This document shows positions 25,520 through 35,394 of a stretch of DNA of 64,000 nt, one piece after another. The DNA lies in contig UCIV01000019.1 of the NCBI GenBank assembly GCA_900472575.1, positions 186,001-250,000 on the forward strand, written 5' to 3'. This DNA is from Hyphomicrobiales bacterium. Lineage in GTDB: Bacteria > Pseudomonadota > Alphaproteobacteria > Rhizobiales > Rhizobiaceae. How positions within the stretch are numbered: position 1 is the first letter of the stretch; every line of letters starts with the position of its first letter. Under the pieces are notes generated by a model that did no database searches, was not told the origin of the DNA, and saw only the letters and a program-made list of their open reading frames with translations. Position numbers and translations under genes: made by a program.

Positions 25520-27403
25520 ATGACGACATTCGTGCCCGATCTGCTGCGGATAGAAAACCTGAGCGTGAGCTTCCCGGTCTTCGGCAGCAGAATTCAAGCC
25601 GTCAACAATCTGAGCATGCGGATCAAGCCCGGCAAGGTGACGGCGCTGGTCGGAGAGTCGGGCTCGGGAAAGTCGGTGATCGGCCGCACGATCGTCGGGA
25701 TCGAAAGTCCCCTCGCATCGATATCGGGCCGCGTGCTGTTCAATGACCCGGAGACCTCGGAAGAGCCCGTGGATCTGCTTCAACTGCCGCAGGACGGACG
25801 ACAGATCCGCAGCATTCGCGGCAACCGGATCGGGATGATTTTCCAGGAACCGATGACCTCGCTGTCGCCGCTGCACACGATCGGCAACCAGATCGACGAG
25901 GCATTGCGGATCCATGATGCGTCGTCACCTGCCGAACAGCGCGAGCGGGTCTATGACACGCTGTCTCTCGTCGGGTTCAAGGATCCCGCAAAGGTCCACG
26001 CGATGTATCCGTTCGAGCTTTCCGGCGGGATGCGCCAACGCGCAATGATTGCCATGGCGCTTGTCTGTCGCCCTGCCCTTCTGATCGCCGACGAACCGAC
26101 GACGGCACTCGACGTGACGATCCAGGCGCAGATTCTCAAGCTTTTGCGCGATCTGCAGTCCCGCTTCAACATGGCGATGCTGCTGATCACCCATGATCTC
26201 GGCATCGTCACCAATCTTGCGGACGAAGTGGTTGTCGCCTATCGGGGCGAGATCATGGAAGCCGGCACGGTCGACGATATCTTCCGCCGACCCGTTCATC
26301 CCTACCCGAAGGGCCTGATCTCGGCGATCCCGACTTTCGAGATGAAGCGTGACCAGCGTCTGAAGCCGCTGCGCGAAATCGCGGTCGATACGGCCAGCCT
26401 GATGGAGACCGGCTACCTCAATTCCGGCGGGTCGCGGACGATCCTCTCGGTCAACCATATCAGCAAGACCTTCAAGGCGAAGAAGCGCAAGCTCGGCAGC
26501 CACGAAAGCAATGTGACGCTCGCGGTCGATGACGTCAGTTTCGATATCCGGCGCGGCGAGAGCCTCGGTCTCGTGGGTGAAAGCGGCTGCGGCAAGACCA
26601 CGCTGAGCAAGATCCTGATGCGCGGTCTGACGGCTGACACGGGCGCTGTCGTATTCGAAAGCGAGAAAGGCCCGATCGATGTCCTTTCCGCTCAAGGTGA
26701 AGAACTGGACATGCTGCGCCAGCGAATCCAGATGGTTTTCCAGGATCCGATCTCGTCGCTTTCGCCACGCATGACGGTCAGGGAGATTATCGGCGAGGGT
26801 CTGGAGATCCATGGTCGCGGTTCGCGCGCCACGCGGCTGGATGCGGTTCGACGGCTGCTGCGCACGATCGGCCTCGACGACAATGCGCTCAGCCGGTACC
26901 CGCACAGTTTCTCCGGCGGCCAGCGACAGCGCATCGGTATCGCCCGCGCCCTTGCGCTCGGCCCGGAACTTTTGATCTGCGACGAGCCCGTCTCGGCGCT
27001 CGACGTGTCGATCCAGGCGCAGATCCTTAATCTCCTGAAGGATCTCAAGCGCGACTTGGGGCTGACCTACCTGTTCATCTCGCATAACCTTGCGGTAGTG
27101 AACTACATGGCGGACCGTGTTGCCGTCATGTATGCGGGACGGATTGTCGAAATCGGTCCTTGCGAGATCATCATGCGCAACCCGACGCATCCCTATACAC
27201 GACGGCTGATAGCGGCCGTGCCGATCCCCGACCTCGACCGTCCGCTCGATCTCGATTCTCTCGACATTCCTAGAAAGCCGACGCAAGACTGGCACCCCGC
27301 CTTCATTCAGGACGAGGGAGAACGGCTGACCCAGATCGACCTAGGTGGCGGGCATTTCGTCCTGGCAAAACCTCAGGTGAAAATCAGGGAGCTGCAGCCA
27401 TGA
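25520..27403 (+). CDS. Oligopeptide-type ABC transporter ATP-binding protein, fused DppD-DppF
   Basis: A 627-residue ATPase with two complete nucleotide-binding domains. NBD1 has [17 protein letters not shown] and [15 protein letters not shown]2 has [17 protein letters not shown] and [12 protein letters not shown]. Both carry the peptide-transporter C-terminal extension with [12 protein letters not shown] and [12 protein letters not shown]. The start at 25520 is preferred over an in-frame upstream codon at 25478 because the conserved domain begins soon after it. Its stop overlaps the start of the binding-protein gene (ATGA). First gene of a four-gene importer operon set inside a glycan gene region. 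Confidence 0.93.
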   Translation: MTTFVPDLLRIENLSVSFPVFGSRIQAVNNLSMRIKPGKVTALVGESGSGKSVIGRTIVGIESPLASISGRVLFNDPETSEEPVDLLQLPQDGRQIRSIRGNRIGMIFQEPMTSLSPLHTIGNQIDEALRIHDASSPAEQRERVYDTLSLVGFKDPAKVHAMYPFELSGGMRQRAMIAMALVCRPALLIADEPTTALDVTIQAQILKLLRDLQSRFNMAMLLITHDLGIVTNLADEVVVAYRGEIMEAGTVDDIFRRPVHPYPKGLISAIPTFEMKRDQRLKPLREIAVDTASLMETGYLNSGGSRTILSVNHISKTFKAKKRKLGSHESNVTLAVDDVSFDIRRGESLGLVGESGCGKTTLSKILMRGLTADTGAVVFESEKGPIDVLSAQGEELDMLRQRIQMVFQDPISSLSPRMTVREIIGEGLEIHGRGSRATRLDAVRRLLRTIGLDDNALSRYPHSFSGGQRQRIGIARALALGPELLICDEPVSALDVSIQAQILNLLKDLKRDLGLTYLFISHNLAVVNYMADRVAVMYAGRIVEIGPCEIIMRNPTHPYTRRLIAAVPIPDLDRPLDLDSLDIPRKPTQDWHPAFIQDEGERLTQIDLGGGHFVLAKPQVKIRELQP

Positions 27404-29304
27404 TGAAACGCCGAACCGTGCTCGGTATGATGGCGACCGCGCTTGTTCCCTTCAACGCGAAGGCTGCCTTCACCGGATCGGACTATCTCGCCGACGACAT
27501 CAAGGCCGGCAAATTGCCGGACGTTGCGGAGCGCTTGCCGCGCAATCCGCGTGTCGTCAATATCGGCGCAAAAAACCTGAAGCCCGGACATCACGGCGGC
27601 GTTGTGCGCATGCTGATCGGCGGTCAGCGCGACATCCGCCTCATGCCGATCAACAGCTATTCACGGCTGGTCGGTTACGACGAGCAACTGAACCTCCAGG
27701 CCGATATTCTGGAAAGCTTCACATCGGAAGACGACCGCGTCTTCACCTTCACACTGCGGGAAGGGCACAAGTGGTCGGACGGTTCGCCGCTGACGACGGA
27801 GGATTTCCGTTACAGCTGGGAAGACGTGATGAACAACAAGGAGCTTCATCGCGGCGGTATTCCGGTGGATCTCAGGGTGAACGGCAAGGGCCCGACTTTC
27901 GAGATCCTGGACGAGCGCACGGTAAGATACAGCTGGAATGAGCCCAATCCCGATTTCCTGGCACAGCTGGCGAAACCTTCGCCGCTCGTGATCTACATGC
28001 CGTCGGCTTATCTGAGGCAATTCCACCCGCGTTACCAAAGCGCGGACAAGATTGCCGCGATGCTGAAGACCTACAAGGCGCAGGATTGGACCGACCTGCA
28101 CCAGCGGATGTCGCGTACGGTGCGACCGGAAAACCCGGAACTGCCGACACTCGACCCCTGGTACAACAGCACCAAGCCGCCTGCCGGACAATTCGTCTTT
28201 CTGCGCAACCCATTCTTCCATCGTGTCGACGAGAACGGTTTGCAGCTGCCTTACATCGATAAAATGGTGCTGAATGTCAGTGCGCCGGATCTGATCGCCG
28301 CAAAAGCAGGCTCGGGTGACAGCGACCTGCAATTCGCCAATGTTGATTTCTCCGACTACACGTTCCTGAAAGCCGCCGAAAAACGCCTGCCGATGAAAGT
28401 GGATCTGTGGAAGCGCACGCAGGGTTCCCGCGTGGCGCTGGTTCCCAATCTCAATTGCAAAGACGATGTCTGGCGCGGCCTGTTCCAGGACGTTCGGGTC
28501 AGGCGGGCGCTATCTCTGGCGATTGATCGGGAGGAGATCAACAAGGCGGTCTTCTTCGGCCTGGCGCATGCGGCCGGGAATTCGGTGCTGCCCGACAGCC
28601 CATTGTTCAAGCCGGAATATGAACAGGCCTGGGCGAACCACGATATCGACATGGCCAACCGGCTGCTGGACGAGGCGGGCCTCGCGAACCGCACCGAGGA
28701 TGGCCTGCGACTGCTGCCCGATGGGCGCCCGGCAAAAATCATCGTCGAAAGTGCGGGAGAAAGCACGTTCGAGAGCGACGTCTTGGAACTGATCACCGAT
28801 CACTGGTCGAAGATCGGCATTGCGATCTTCACCCGCGTGTCGCAACGCGAGATCTTCCGCAAACGGGTGATCGGCGGCGAGACGCTGATGTGCGTGTGGA
28901 TGGGTCTCGACAACGGCGTGCCGACGGCCGAGATGTCGCCCAACGAACTGGCGCCGACATTCGACGACCAGATGCAGTGGCCGGTCTGGGGGCTTCATTA
29001 TCTCTCCGGCGGGCGCGATGGACATCCACCGGATCTTGCCGAGGCCAGGCAGCTTCTCGACCTGCTGAAAGATTGGAAAACAGCCGGAACGCACGAGGAG
29101 CGGGAAGCAATCTGGCATTCGATGCTGACCATCTACACACAGGGCGTCTTCACCATCGGCATCGTCAACCAGGCTCTGCAGCCGCTCGTCTATTCTTCGA
29201 AACTGCGCAACATTCCCGAGAAGGCCCTGTTCGGCTACGATCCGACATCCTTCCTTGGCGTCTATATGCCTGACACCTTCTGGTATGAGGAGGATCACGC
29301 ATGA
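27400..29304 (+). CDS. Extracellular solute-binding protein family 5
   Basis: A 634-residue periplasmic binding protein of the peptide/nickel (cluster C) type. The N-terminus [22 protein letters not shown] has a twin-arginine followed by TVLG, so Tat export is possible. Family blocks include EDDRVFTFTLREGHKWSDG, RALSLAIDREEIN and NELAPTFDDQ. It is longer than typical DppA (about 530) and closer to the large type associated with oligopeptide or glycoside import. It overlaps the ATPase gene by 4 bases and the first permease gene by 4. The ligand is unknown; peptide, opine or oligosaccharide are all possible in this family. Confidence 0.9.
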   Translation: MMKRRTVLGMMATALVPFNAKAAFTGSDYLADDIKAGKLPDVAERLPRNPRVVNIGAKNLKPGHHGGVVRMLIGGQRDIRLMPINSYSRLVGYDEQLNLQADILESFTSEDDRVFTFTLREGHKWSDGSPLTTEDFRYSWEDVMNNKELHRGGIPVDLRVNGKGPTFEILDERTVRYSWNEPNPDFLAQLAKPSPLVIYMPSAYLRQFHPRYQSADKIAAMLKTYKAQDWTDLHQRMSRTVRPENPELPTLDPWYNSTKPPAGQFVFLRNPFFHRVDENGLQLPYIDKMVLNVSAPDLIAAKAGSGDSDLQFANVDFSDYTFLKAAEKRLPMKVDLWKRTQGSRVALVPNLNCKDDVWRGLFQDVRVRRALSLAIDREEINKAVFFGLAHAAGNSVLPDSPLFKPEYEQAWANHDIDMANRLLDEAGLANRTEDGLRLLPDGRPAKIIVESAGESTFESDVLELITDHWSKIGIAIFTRVSQREIFRKRVIGGETLMCVWMGLDNGVPTAEMSPNELAPTFDDQMQWPVWGLHYLSGGRDGHPPDLAEARQLLDLLKDWKTAGTHEEREAIWHSMLTIYTQGVFTIGIVNQALQPLVYSSKLRNIPEKALFGYDPTSFLGVYMPDTFWYEEDHA

Positions 29305-30299
29305 TCCGCTACATTCTCTGGCGGATCATAGTGATGATCCCTACCCTGATTCTGATTTCCATGCTCGTCTTCACCATCATCGAGCTGCCGCCGGGCGACT
29401 ATTTCGAAAGCTATGTCGCCGAGATGCGGGCAATCGGCGAACCGGCCGACATGCAGGAAATCGAGGAATTAAGGGCGCGCTACGGTTTTGACCAGCCGCT
29501 GCCGATCCGTTACCTGCATTGGGTGGGCGGCATGATGGTGGGCGATTTCGGCTATTCCTTCGAATACCGCCTGCCCGTCTCGGACGTTGTCGGCGACCGT
29601 CTGTGGCTGACCATTCTCGTATCCGTCGTGACGATCATCCTCACCTGGCTGCTGGCCTTCCCGATCGGCATCTATTCCGCCACGCATCAGTATAGCTGGG
29701 GCGATTATGGGCTGACGCTTCTCGGCCTTATCGGCCTTGCCGTGCCTAATTTTGTGCTGGCGCTCATCCTGATGTATTTCGCCAACGTCTGGTTCGGCAC
29801 ATCGATCGGCCATCTGATGGACCAGAAATACCTGAACCAGCCGATGAGCTGGGACAAGGCGAAGTCGATCCTCGAACATCTGTGGATCCCAGTGATCATT
29901 ATCGGCACGGCCGGCACCGCCGGCATGGTGCGCCGGCTGCGCGCCAACCTGCTTGATGAGCTGCGCAAGCAATATGTGATGACGGCGCGGGCGAAGGGGC
30001 TTCACCCGTTCAAGGTTCTGACGAAGTATCCGCTGCGCATGTCGCTCAATTTCTTCATCTCGGACATCGGCTCGATCCTGCCACAGATCATTTCCGGAGC
30101 GGAAATCACCGCCGTCGTGCTGTCACTCGAGACGACGGGGCCCATGCTGATCAAGGCGCTGCAGACGCAGGACATGTATCTGGCGGGTTCCTTCCTGATG
30201 TTCCTTGCCATATTGACCGTGGTCGGGGTGCTGATCTCGGACATCGCGCTTGCACTCTTCGACCCGCGCATTCGCCTTTATGGAGGTCGGACGCGATGA
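29301..30299 (+). CDS. Peptide-type ABC transporter permease (DppB-like)
   Basis: A 332-residue inner-membrane permease with an N-terminal helix (MIRYILWRIIVMIPTLILIS), a periplasmic loop and five further helices. The EAA loop with RRLRANLLDELRKQYVMTARAKGL couples to the ATPase. This matches the DppB/OppB subfamily. Its start overlaps the binding-protein stop by 4 bases and its stop overlaps the next permease start by 4, so the four importer genes are tightly coupled. Confidence 0.92.
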   Translation: MIRYILWRIIVMIPTLILISMLVFTIIELPPGDYFESYVAEMRAIGEPADMQEIEELRARYGFDQPLPIRYLHWVGGMMVGDFGYSFEYRLPVSDVVGDRLWLTILVSVVTIILTWLLAFPIGIYSATHQYSWGDYGLTLLGLIGLAVPNFVLALILMYFANVWFGTSIGHLMDQKYLNQPMSWDKAKSILEHLWIPVIIIGTAGTAGMVRRLRANLLDELRKQYVMTARAKGLHPFKVLTKYPLRMSLNFFISDIGSILPQIISGAEITAVVLSLETTGPMLIKALQTQDMYLAGSFLMFLAILTVVGVLISDIALALFDPRIRLYGGRTR

Positions 30300-31471
30300 G
30301 CATGCAACTGCCACCGGACGGCCAGCCGCTGCCGCATTACGTCAATGAAGCTGCTTTCGATCCATACGCTTTCGATAAGACGGGCGAAGGTGCACCGCTT
30401 GCCAAGCGAGCCTCCCAGCTCCGTTTGATGTGGTGGAGGTTCAGGCGGCACAGGTTGGCGCTGTTCTCAGGCATATTCCTGCTGTTCTGCTATCTGTCGA
30501 TCATCATCGCCGAGTTTCTTGCGCCGTATAATCTCCACACGCGCAACATGGATCACATCTATGCGCCGCCGCAATCGGTGCATCTGTTTCATGACGGGAC
30601 GTTCGTCGGGCCATTCGTCTACGGCCAGAAGATGACGCTGGACATGGAGAACCTGAGGCGCGTCTACACCGACGATCCCAACCAGGTGCAGCGGCTCCGC
30701 TTCTTCTGCAAGGGCGATCCCTACAAATTCTGGGGCCTCATTTCCGCAGAGCGACATCTCGTCTGCCCGGCTGAAGGCGGCCAGATGTTCCTGTTCGGCA
30801 CCGACCGGCTCGGACGGGACGTCATGTCCCGGGTCATCTATGGCGCACGGATTTCGCTGACGATTGGTCTTCTCGGCATCACCACCAGCTTCGTGCTGGG
30901 CATCCTGATCGGCGGGCTTGCAGGCTATTGGGGCGGCAAGTTCGATCTTGTGGTGCAGCGCATCATCGAAGTACTGCAGTCGATCCCGAGCATTCCGCTA
31001 TGGCTGGCGCTAGCCGCGATCATGCCGGTGGATTGGAGCCCGTTCGTCATCTATCTCGGTATTACTTTCATTCTGGGCCTCTTAGACTGGACCGGACTTG
31101 CGCGCGCGGTGCGATCCAAGCTGCTGGCGCTTCGGGAGGAAGACTATGTGATGGCGGCGCAACTGATGGGTGCCAATCACTGGCGTGTCATAGGTCGGCA
31201 TCTTATTCCCGGTTTCATGTCGCACCTGATCGCCAGCGCGACGCTGACCATTCCCGGCATGATCCTTGGCGAGACGACGCTGAGCTTTCTCGGGCTAGGC
31301 CTCAGGCCACCGGTCACGAGCTGGGGTGTGCTTCTGACCGAAGCGCGTACGGTCAATGTCGTGGCGCTTTATCCCTGGCTGCTCATCCCGGTGATCCCGG
31401 TCATCCTGGTCATCCTCGCCTTCAATTTCTTAGGCGATGGCCTGCGTGACGCGGCGGACCCCTATCACTGA
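30296..31471 (+). CDS. Peptide-type ABC transporter permease (DppC-like)
   Basis: A 391-residue permease and second channel subunit of the importer. A cytosolic N-terminal tail of about 55 residues precedes the first helix. A large periplasmic loop of over 100 residues (including FLFGTDRLGRDVMSRVIYGARISL at its end) leads to the core helices. The EAA-like loop LREEDYVMAAQLMGAN is clear. The extended periplasmic loop is typical of the YejE-like subgroup. The next gene, a glycosyltransferase, begins 87 bases on after a hairpin. Confidence 0.92.
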   Translation: MSMQLPPDGQPLPHYVNEAAFDPYAFDKTGEGAPLAKRASQLRLMWWRFRRHRLALFSGIFLLFCYLSIIIAEFLAPYNLHTRNMDHIYAPPQSVHLFHDGTFVGPFVYGQKMTLDMENLRRVYTDDPNQVQRLRFFCKGDPYKFWGLISAERHLVCPAEGGQMFLFGTDRLGRDVMSRVIYGARISLTIGLLGITTSFVLGILIGGLAGYWGGKFDLVVQRIIEVLQSIPSIPLWLALAAIMPVDWSPFVIYLGITFILGLLDWTGLARAVRSKLLALREEDYVMAAQLMGANHWRVIGRHLIPGFMSHLIASATLTIPGMILGETTLSFLGLGLRPPVTSWGVLLTEARTVNVVALYPWLLIPVIPVILVILAFNFLGDGLRDAADPYH

Positions 31472-31502
31472 CTTGCGCGCATAAAAGCGGGCGGATACTG
31501 GT

Positions 31503-31541
31503 TTTGCCGGCCGAACCCTGGATGAGGGATCGACCGGCAAA
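31503..31541 (+). terminator. Compound hairpin between the importer and the glycosyltransferase gene
   Basis: Outer stem TTTGCCGG (31503-31510) pairs with CCGGCAAA (31534-31541), and an inner CCCT/AGGG stem lies in the loop. It lies 32 bases after the permease stop and just before the RBS of the next gene. No T-run follows, so termination is uncertain. It may be an attenuating or mRNA-processing structure. Confidence 0.4.
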
Positions 31542-31558
31542 GACCGCAAGGAACGACG

Positions 31559-32827
31559 TTGAACATACCGAAAAAGATGGTCGTGCTGCTTAAAGGCTAT
31601 CCGCGCCTTTCAGAGACCTTTATCGCGCAGGAACTGCGCGGCCTGGAACTCGCCGGCTTCAAGCTGGAACTGATGTCGATGCGCCGACCGACCGACAAGA
31701 AGCGGCATCCGGTACATGACGAGATCGAGGCGCCCGTCCACTATCTGCCGGAATATCTGCACGAAGAGCCTCTGCGGGTCGTCAAGGCCTTTTTCCACTG
31801 GTTCGGCAAGCCATCCTTCCGGGCGGCTGCCAAAGCATTTCTGAAAGACCTGCCGCGCGACATAAGCCGCAACCGTTTTCGCCGCTTCGGCCAGGCGCTG
31901 GTGCTTGCCCGCGAATGGCCTAAAGGGGCGGACTGGCTGCATGTGCATTTCATCCACACACCGGCTTCGGTCGCCCGTTATGCATCGCAGTTGCTTGGCA
32001 TACCCTTCACCGTTTCCGCCCATGCCAAGGATATCTGGACGAGCCCAGACTGGGAGCTTTCCGACAAGCTCGATGATGCAAGCTGGACGGTGACCTGCAC
32101 CCGCGGCGGCGCCGATCACCTGCGCACACTCTCAGAGAACGCCGGCAAGGTGCATCTCAGCTATCATGGCCTGAACCTCAGCCGTTTTCCCTCGCCGGAT
32201 CGCGCAGCTGCGACGCGCGATGGCTCCAATCCGAATGATCCCATTACGATACTGGCTGTCGGCCGTGCCGTGCCGAAAAAGGGCTTTGATATCCTGCTCA
32301 AGGCGCTAGCCCTGCTTCCAGCCGACCTTCACTGGCGGCTCGATCACGTCGGCGGCGGTGATAAGCTGAAGGTGCTGAAGCCGCTTGCGGAAGAACTCGG
32401 GCTTGCCGGCCGCGTCAGCTGGCACGGGGCGATGTCGCAGCAGGAAGTGCTGCAGCGTTACGGCGAGGCCGACATATTCGCCCTGCCCTGCCGTATCGGC
32501 AAGGATGGCGATCGCGACGGATTGCCGAATGTTCTGGTCGAGGCGGCCAGCCAGCGGATCCTCTGCATCTCGACAACAATTTCCGGCATTCCGGAACTTT
32601 TCGTCGATCAGGAGAACGGCCTGCTGGTAGAACCGGAAGACCCATTGGCGCTCGCCAAAGTGCTCGAAATCGCCATCCGCAACCCATCGGAACGGGACCG
32701 CATGGCCAGGAATGCAGAAGCGAAGGTCCGTGGTCATTTCGACCACAAGACCAGCATATCGGATCTGGAGAGATTGTTCTCAGCCGCCTATTCGACACTC
32801 GCCAACAAGGAGCCCTCGCAGCCATGA
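31559..32827 (+). CDS. GT4 family glycosyltransferase
   Basis: A 422-residue GT-B transferase resembling colanic-acid/exopolysaccharide enzymes. It begins with KGYPRLSETFIAQELRGLE, has an acceptor-domain block HVHFIHTPASVARYA, SAHAKDIWTS, and a donor-domain block PCRIGKDGDRDGLPNVLVEA followed by SGIPELFVDQENGLLV. The start is TTG at 31559, with AAGGA six bases upstream; an in-frame ATG at 31577 has no obvious site. Its stop overlaps the next gene by 4 bases (ATGA). It probably builds part of a surface or storage glycan. Confidence 0.88.
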   Translation: MNIPKKMVVLLKGYPRLSETFIAQELRGLELAGFKLELMSMRRPTDKKRHPVHDEIEAPVHYLPEYLHEEPLRVVKAFFHWFGKPSFRAAAKAFLKDLPRDISRNRFRRFGQALVLAREWPKGADWLHVHFIHTPASVARYASQLLGIPFTVSAHAKDIWTSPDWELSDKLDDASWTVTCTRGGADHLRTLSENAGKVHLSYHGLNLSRFPSPDRAAATRDGSNPNDPITILAVGRAVPKKGFDILLKALALLPADLHWRLDHVGGGDKLKVLKPLAEELGLAGRVSWHGAMSQQEVLQRYGEADIFALPCRIGKDGDRDGLPNVLVEAASQRILCISTTISGIPELFVDQENGLLVEPEDPLALAKVLEIAIRNPSERDRMARNAEAKVRGHFDHKTSISDLERLFSAAYSTLANKEPSQP

Positions 32828-33966
32828 CATCACCGCGCGTGCTCTTCTATGTCCAGCATCTGCTGGGGATCGGCCATATCGCCCGGGCAAGCCTCGTTGC
32901 GTCAGCTCTTGCCGAGGATGGCTTTGAGGTGACGATGGTAACCGGTGGACTGCCCGTGCCCGGTTTTCCGGGACCGGGCATCAACCATATTCGACTGATG
33001 CCGGAGGTCACGTCTCGCGAAGGATTTTCAGGCCTGCAGGACATAGATGGAGCAACGCTCGGGCCTGACGGAGAGCGCCAGCGCATGGAGCAACTGCTGG
33101 CGGTTCTTGGCGACACCAAGCCGGATATTGTCATCACCGAAGCCTTTCCGTTCGGCCGCCGGCAGATGCGTTTCGAGCTTTTGCCGTTTCTCGATGCGAT
33201 CAAGGCGATGCGCCCGAAGCCGCTGCTCTTTGCCTCGATCCGCGATATCCTGCAAGTGAACAAGAAGCCTGGGCGTGACGAAGAAACAGTGGCGCTGGTC
33301 AGGCAACATTTCCATCGCGTGCTCGTGCATGGCGATAGAAACCTGACACGGATCGAAGACACGTTTCCGCTTGCAGGCGAGATCGCGGACAAGGTGCTCT
33401 ATACCGGTCTCGTTGCACCTGCAGCCCCTGTTCCCTCGCTCGAAAAATACCGGGTGGTGGTTTCGGCCGGTGGTGGAGCAGTGGGACAGAAACTGCTGAG
33501 TGCCGCCGTTGCTGCTCGCGACCTGATCTCCGCGCCCGGCCGCTGGTGCGTGATCACCGGACCGAACCTCGATGCGGCAAGCTTCGACAGTCTTGCCTCG
33601 AAGGGCAGCGGCGAGATAGATGTGTTTCGCTTCAGGAGCGATTTCCGGCAGTTGCTTGGAAGTGCCGAGCTTTCGATCTCACAGGCGGGCTATAATACCG
33701 TCTGCGACGTGCTGAGAGCCGGCTGCGGGTCACTGCTTGTGCCTTTTGCGGCTGGCGGCGAGACGGAACAGACGGCGCGCGCAGTAAAGCTGCGGGAACT
33801 CGGGCTGGCGGAATTCATCGAGGAAGCGGCAATTACACCAGACTTGGTGGCAAGCGGAATCGGCAAGGCCCTTGCACAACGTGGCAAGGCCCGTCTGGAC
33901 CTTAACATGGATGGAGCGCGCGAAACGGCGCGGCTGCTACGCCGCGAAATCAACCACGAGAACTGA
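32824..33966 (+). CDS. MurG-like (GT28-type) glycosyltransferase
   Basis: A 380-residue GT-B protein related to MurG and UDP-sugar lipid transferases. The N-terminal strand is followed by a glycine-rich HLLGIGHIARA loop. The C-terminal donor domain carries VVSAGGGAVGQKLL, and SQAGYNTVCDVLRAG with LVPFAAGGETEQTARA matches the nucleotide-sugar site of the family. It is translationally coupled to the preceding GT4 gene. It resembles the convergent gene at 33969-35180 in the GHI-R loop and in the GYNT region, so the two look like distant paralogues. Donor and acceptor are unknown. Confidence 0.83.
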   Translation: MTSPRVLFYVQHLLGIGHIARASLVASALAEDGFEVTMVTGGLPVPGFPGPGINHIRLMPEVTSREGFSGLQDIDGATLGPDGERQRMEQLLAVLGDTKPDIVITEAFPFGRRQMRFELLPFLDAIKAMRPKPLLFASIRDILQVNKKPGRDEETVALVRQHFHRVLVHGDRNLTRIEDTFPLAGEIADKVLYTGLVAPAAPVPSLEKYRVVVSAGGGAVGQKLLSAAVAARDLISAPGRWCVITGPNLDAASFDSLASKGSGEIDVFRFRSDFRQLLGSAELSISQAGYNTVCDVLRAGCGSLLVPFAAGGETEQTARAVKLRELGLAEFIEEAAITPDLVASGIGKALAQRGKARLDLNMDGARETARLLRREINHEN

Positions 33967-33968
33967 TT

Positions 33969-35180
33969 TCAGCTCTCGACGGCGGTGAGATAATCTGGAC
34001 GCTTTCCCTGCAGGTATTCCTGGACGATGGCAGAAAGATTGGGCAGACCTTCAAGGCGATAATCCGGCGCCGTTGCAGATGGCGGGTCCCGCAGCAGCAG
34101 TTCCTTGATTGCCGCAGAGAGCCGCATCCCATCCGAAGAATGATCGGGATGCAGCATGGCAACCAGCCCAAGTTCCGTGGCACGCATTGCGCGGATCAAC
34201 TGCTCCTGCCTCGGCACCATGCGGGGAATAATCAGCGCCGGCTTATCGAAGGACAGAATTTCGCAATAGGTGTTATAACCGCCCATGGCAACGATCGCAC
34301 GCGCATTGGCGATCAGGTCTTCCATGCGGTTATCGAATTCGATGACCTCAAGACAGTTATGCGAAGCGGCTGCCTGTTTCAGCGTTTCGCGCTGCTCGCC
34401 GGGCATGTAAGGGCCAAGCACGATCAGGGCTTTTTCTGTCAGATCCGGATCAGCCTGATACGCATTGATCACGTCGCGAACGAGTTCATACCCGTCACCG
34501 CCGCCGCCTGTGGTCACCAGAATATAATCGCCATCCCGCTTCGGCAGAGCCGTCGCGCGGCTTTTCCATGCCTTTCGCTGTAGGAAGCCGACGAAGGTCA
34601 TCTTGCGACGTAATGATGGCGGCACATCGAGCCCGGTGAGAGGATCGTGGAAATCCGGAGGGCCGTAGACCCAGACGTGATCGTAGAGCTGATCGATCTT
34701 CGCCATCACATCGTTGCGCCGCCATTCGGCATCCAGAAGATGCGGTGCATCCATGACGTCACGAAGGCCAAGCACGAGAAGCGTGCCGCGGCTCTTGAGA
34801 TAAACGAGCGTGTCTTCCACTTCGCGCCGAAGACCGAGCGGCTCCTTGTCGACGATGAAGATATCCGGTTGGAAGGATTCCGCCGTCTGGCGAATGATCG
34901 CCTGACGCATTTCCAGCGTTTCCTCCAGATTGATATGCTCATCCATCGACGTGTAGTCGCCGTTGCGCAGCTTGATCACGCTCGGGATCTTCACGTAGTC
35001 GACGCGCGAGCGATAATCGAAGGCACCGGCAATCGTTGCGCCGGAAATGATCAGGACATGCGCGCCCTGAAAGGTTTCGACCAAGTGATTGGCGATCGTC
35101 ATGCAGCGGCGAATATGGCCTAGCCCAAACGTATCGTGGCTATACATGAGAATGCGGGCATCTCTGAAACCCTGTGACAT
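33969..35180 (-). CDS. MurG-like (GT28-type) glycosyltransferase, second copy
   Basis: A protein of about 403 residues with the same architecture as its convergent neighbour. It opens with ILMYSHDTFGLGHIRRCMTIANHL, has an N-terminal block PDIFIVDKEPLGLRREVEDTL, and a donor domain with LVTTGGGGDGYELV, AMGGYNTYCEILSF and IPRMVPRQEQLIRA. I chose the ATG at 35180 (AAGG eight bases upstream); in-frame ATGs at 35201 and 35225 and a TTG at 35249 are alternatives. Only 2 bases separate it from the facing gene stop. Likely modifies a lipid-linked or surface glycan. Confidence 0.82.
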   Translation of the reverse strand: MSQGFRDARILMYSHDTFGLGHIRRCMTIANHLVETFQGAHVLIISGATIAGAFDYRSRVDYVKIPSVIKLRNGDYTSMDEHINLEETLEMRQAIIRQTAESFQPDIFIVDKEPLGLRREVEDTLVYLKSRGTLLVLGLRDVMDAPHLLDAEWRRNDVMAKIDQLYDHVWVYGPPDFHDPLTGLDVPPSLRRKMTFVGFLQRKAWKSRATALPKRDGDYILVTTGGGGDGYELVRDVINAYQADPDLTEKALIVLGPYMPGEQRETLKQAAASHNCLEVIEFDNRMEDLIANARAIVAMGGYNTYCEILSFDKPALIIPRMVPRQEQLIRAMRATELGLVAMLHPDHSSDGMRLSAAIKELLLRDPPSATAPDYRLEGLPNLSAIVQEYLQGKRPDYLTAVES

Positions 35181-35394
35181 GCCCTTGACCTTAGGTAACA
35201 TCTGAATTGTCTTTCCCGGCAACATAAAGTCTTTCAAAAGCGAAGCCAAGTCAGGCCGAGGCCGCAGCTAAGGGATCTCACGGACCCTGTCTTGAACGAT
35301 ATGCGCTTCGAACTTGGGAGTTATCGCTTGAGGCACAAGCCCTATCCTGAAGACGTGATGCGTCGTTATCCCTCAGGCCTGCTATCGCCCACGC

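Noticed and set aside
25925..27295. 456-codon open frame antisense to the fused peptide ATPase
   Set aside because: The plus strand encodes two intact NBDs here, and the antisense product has no recognisable domain.
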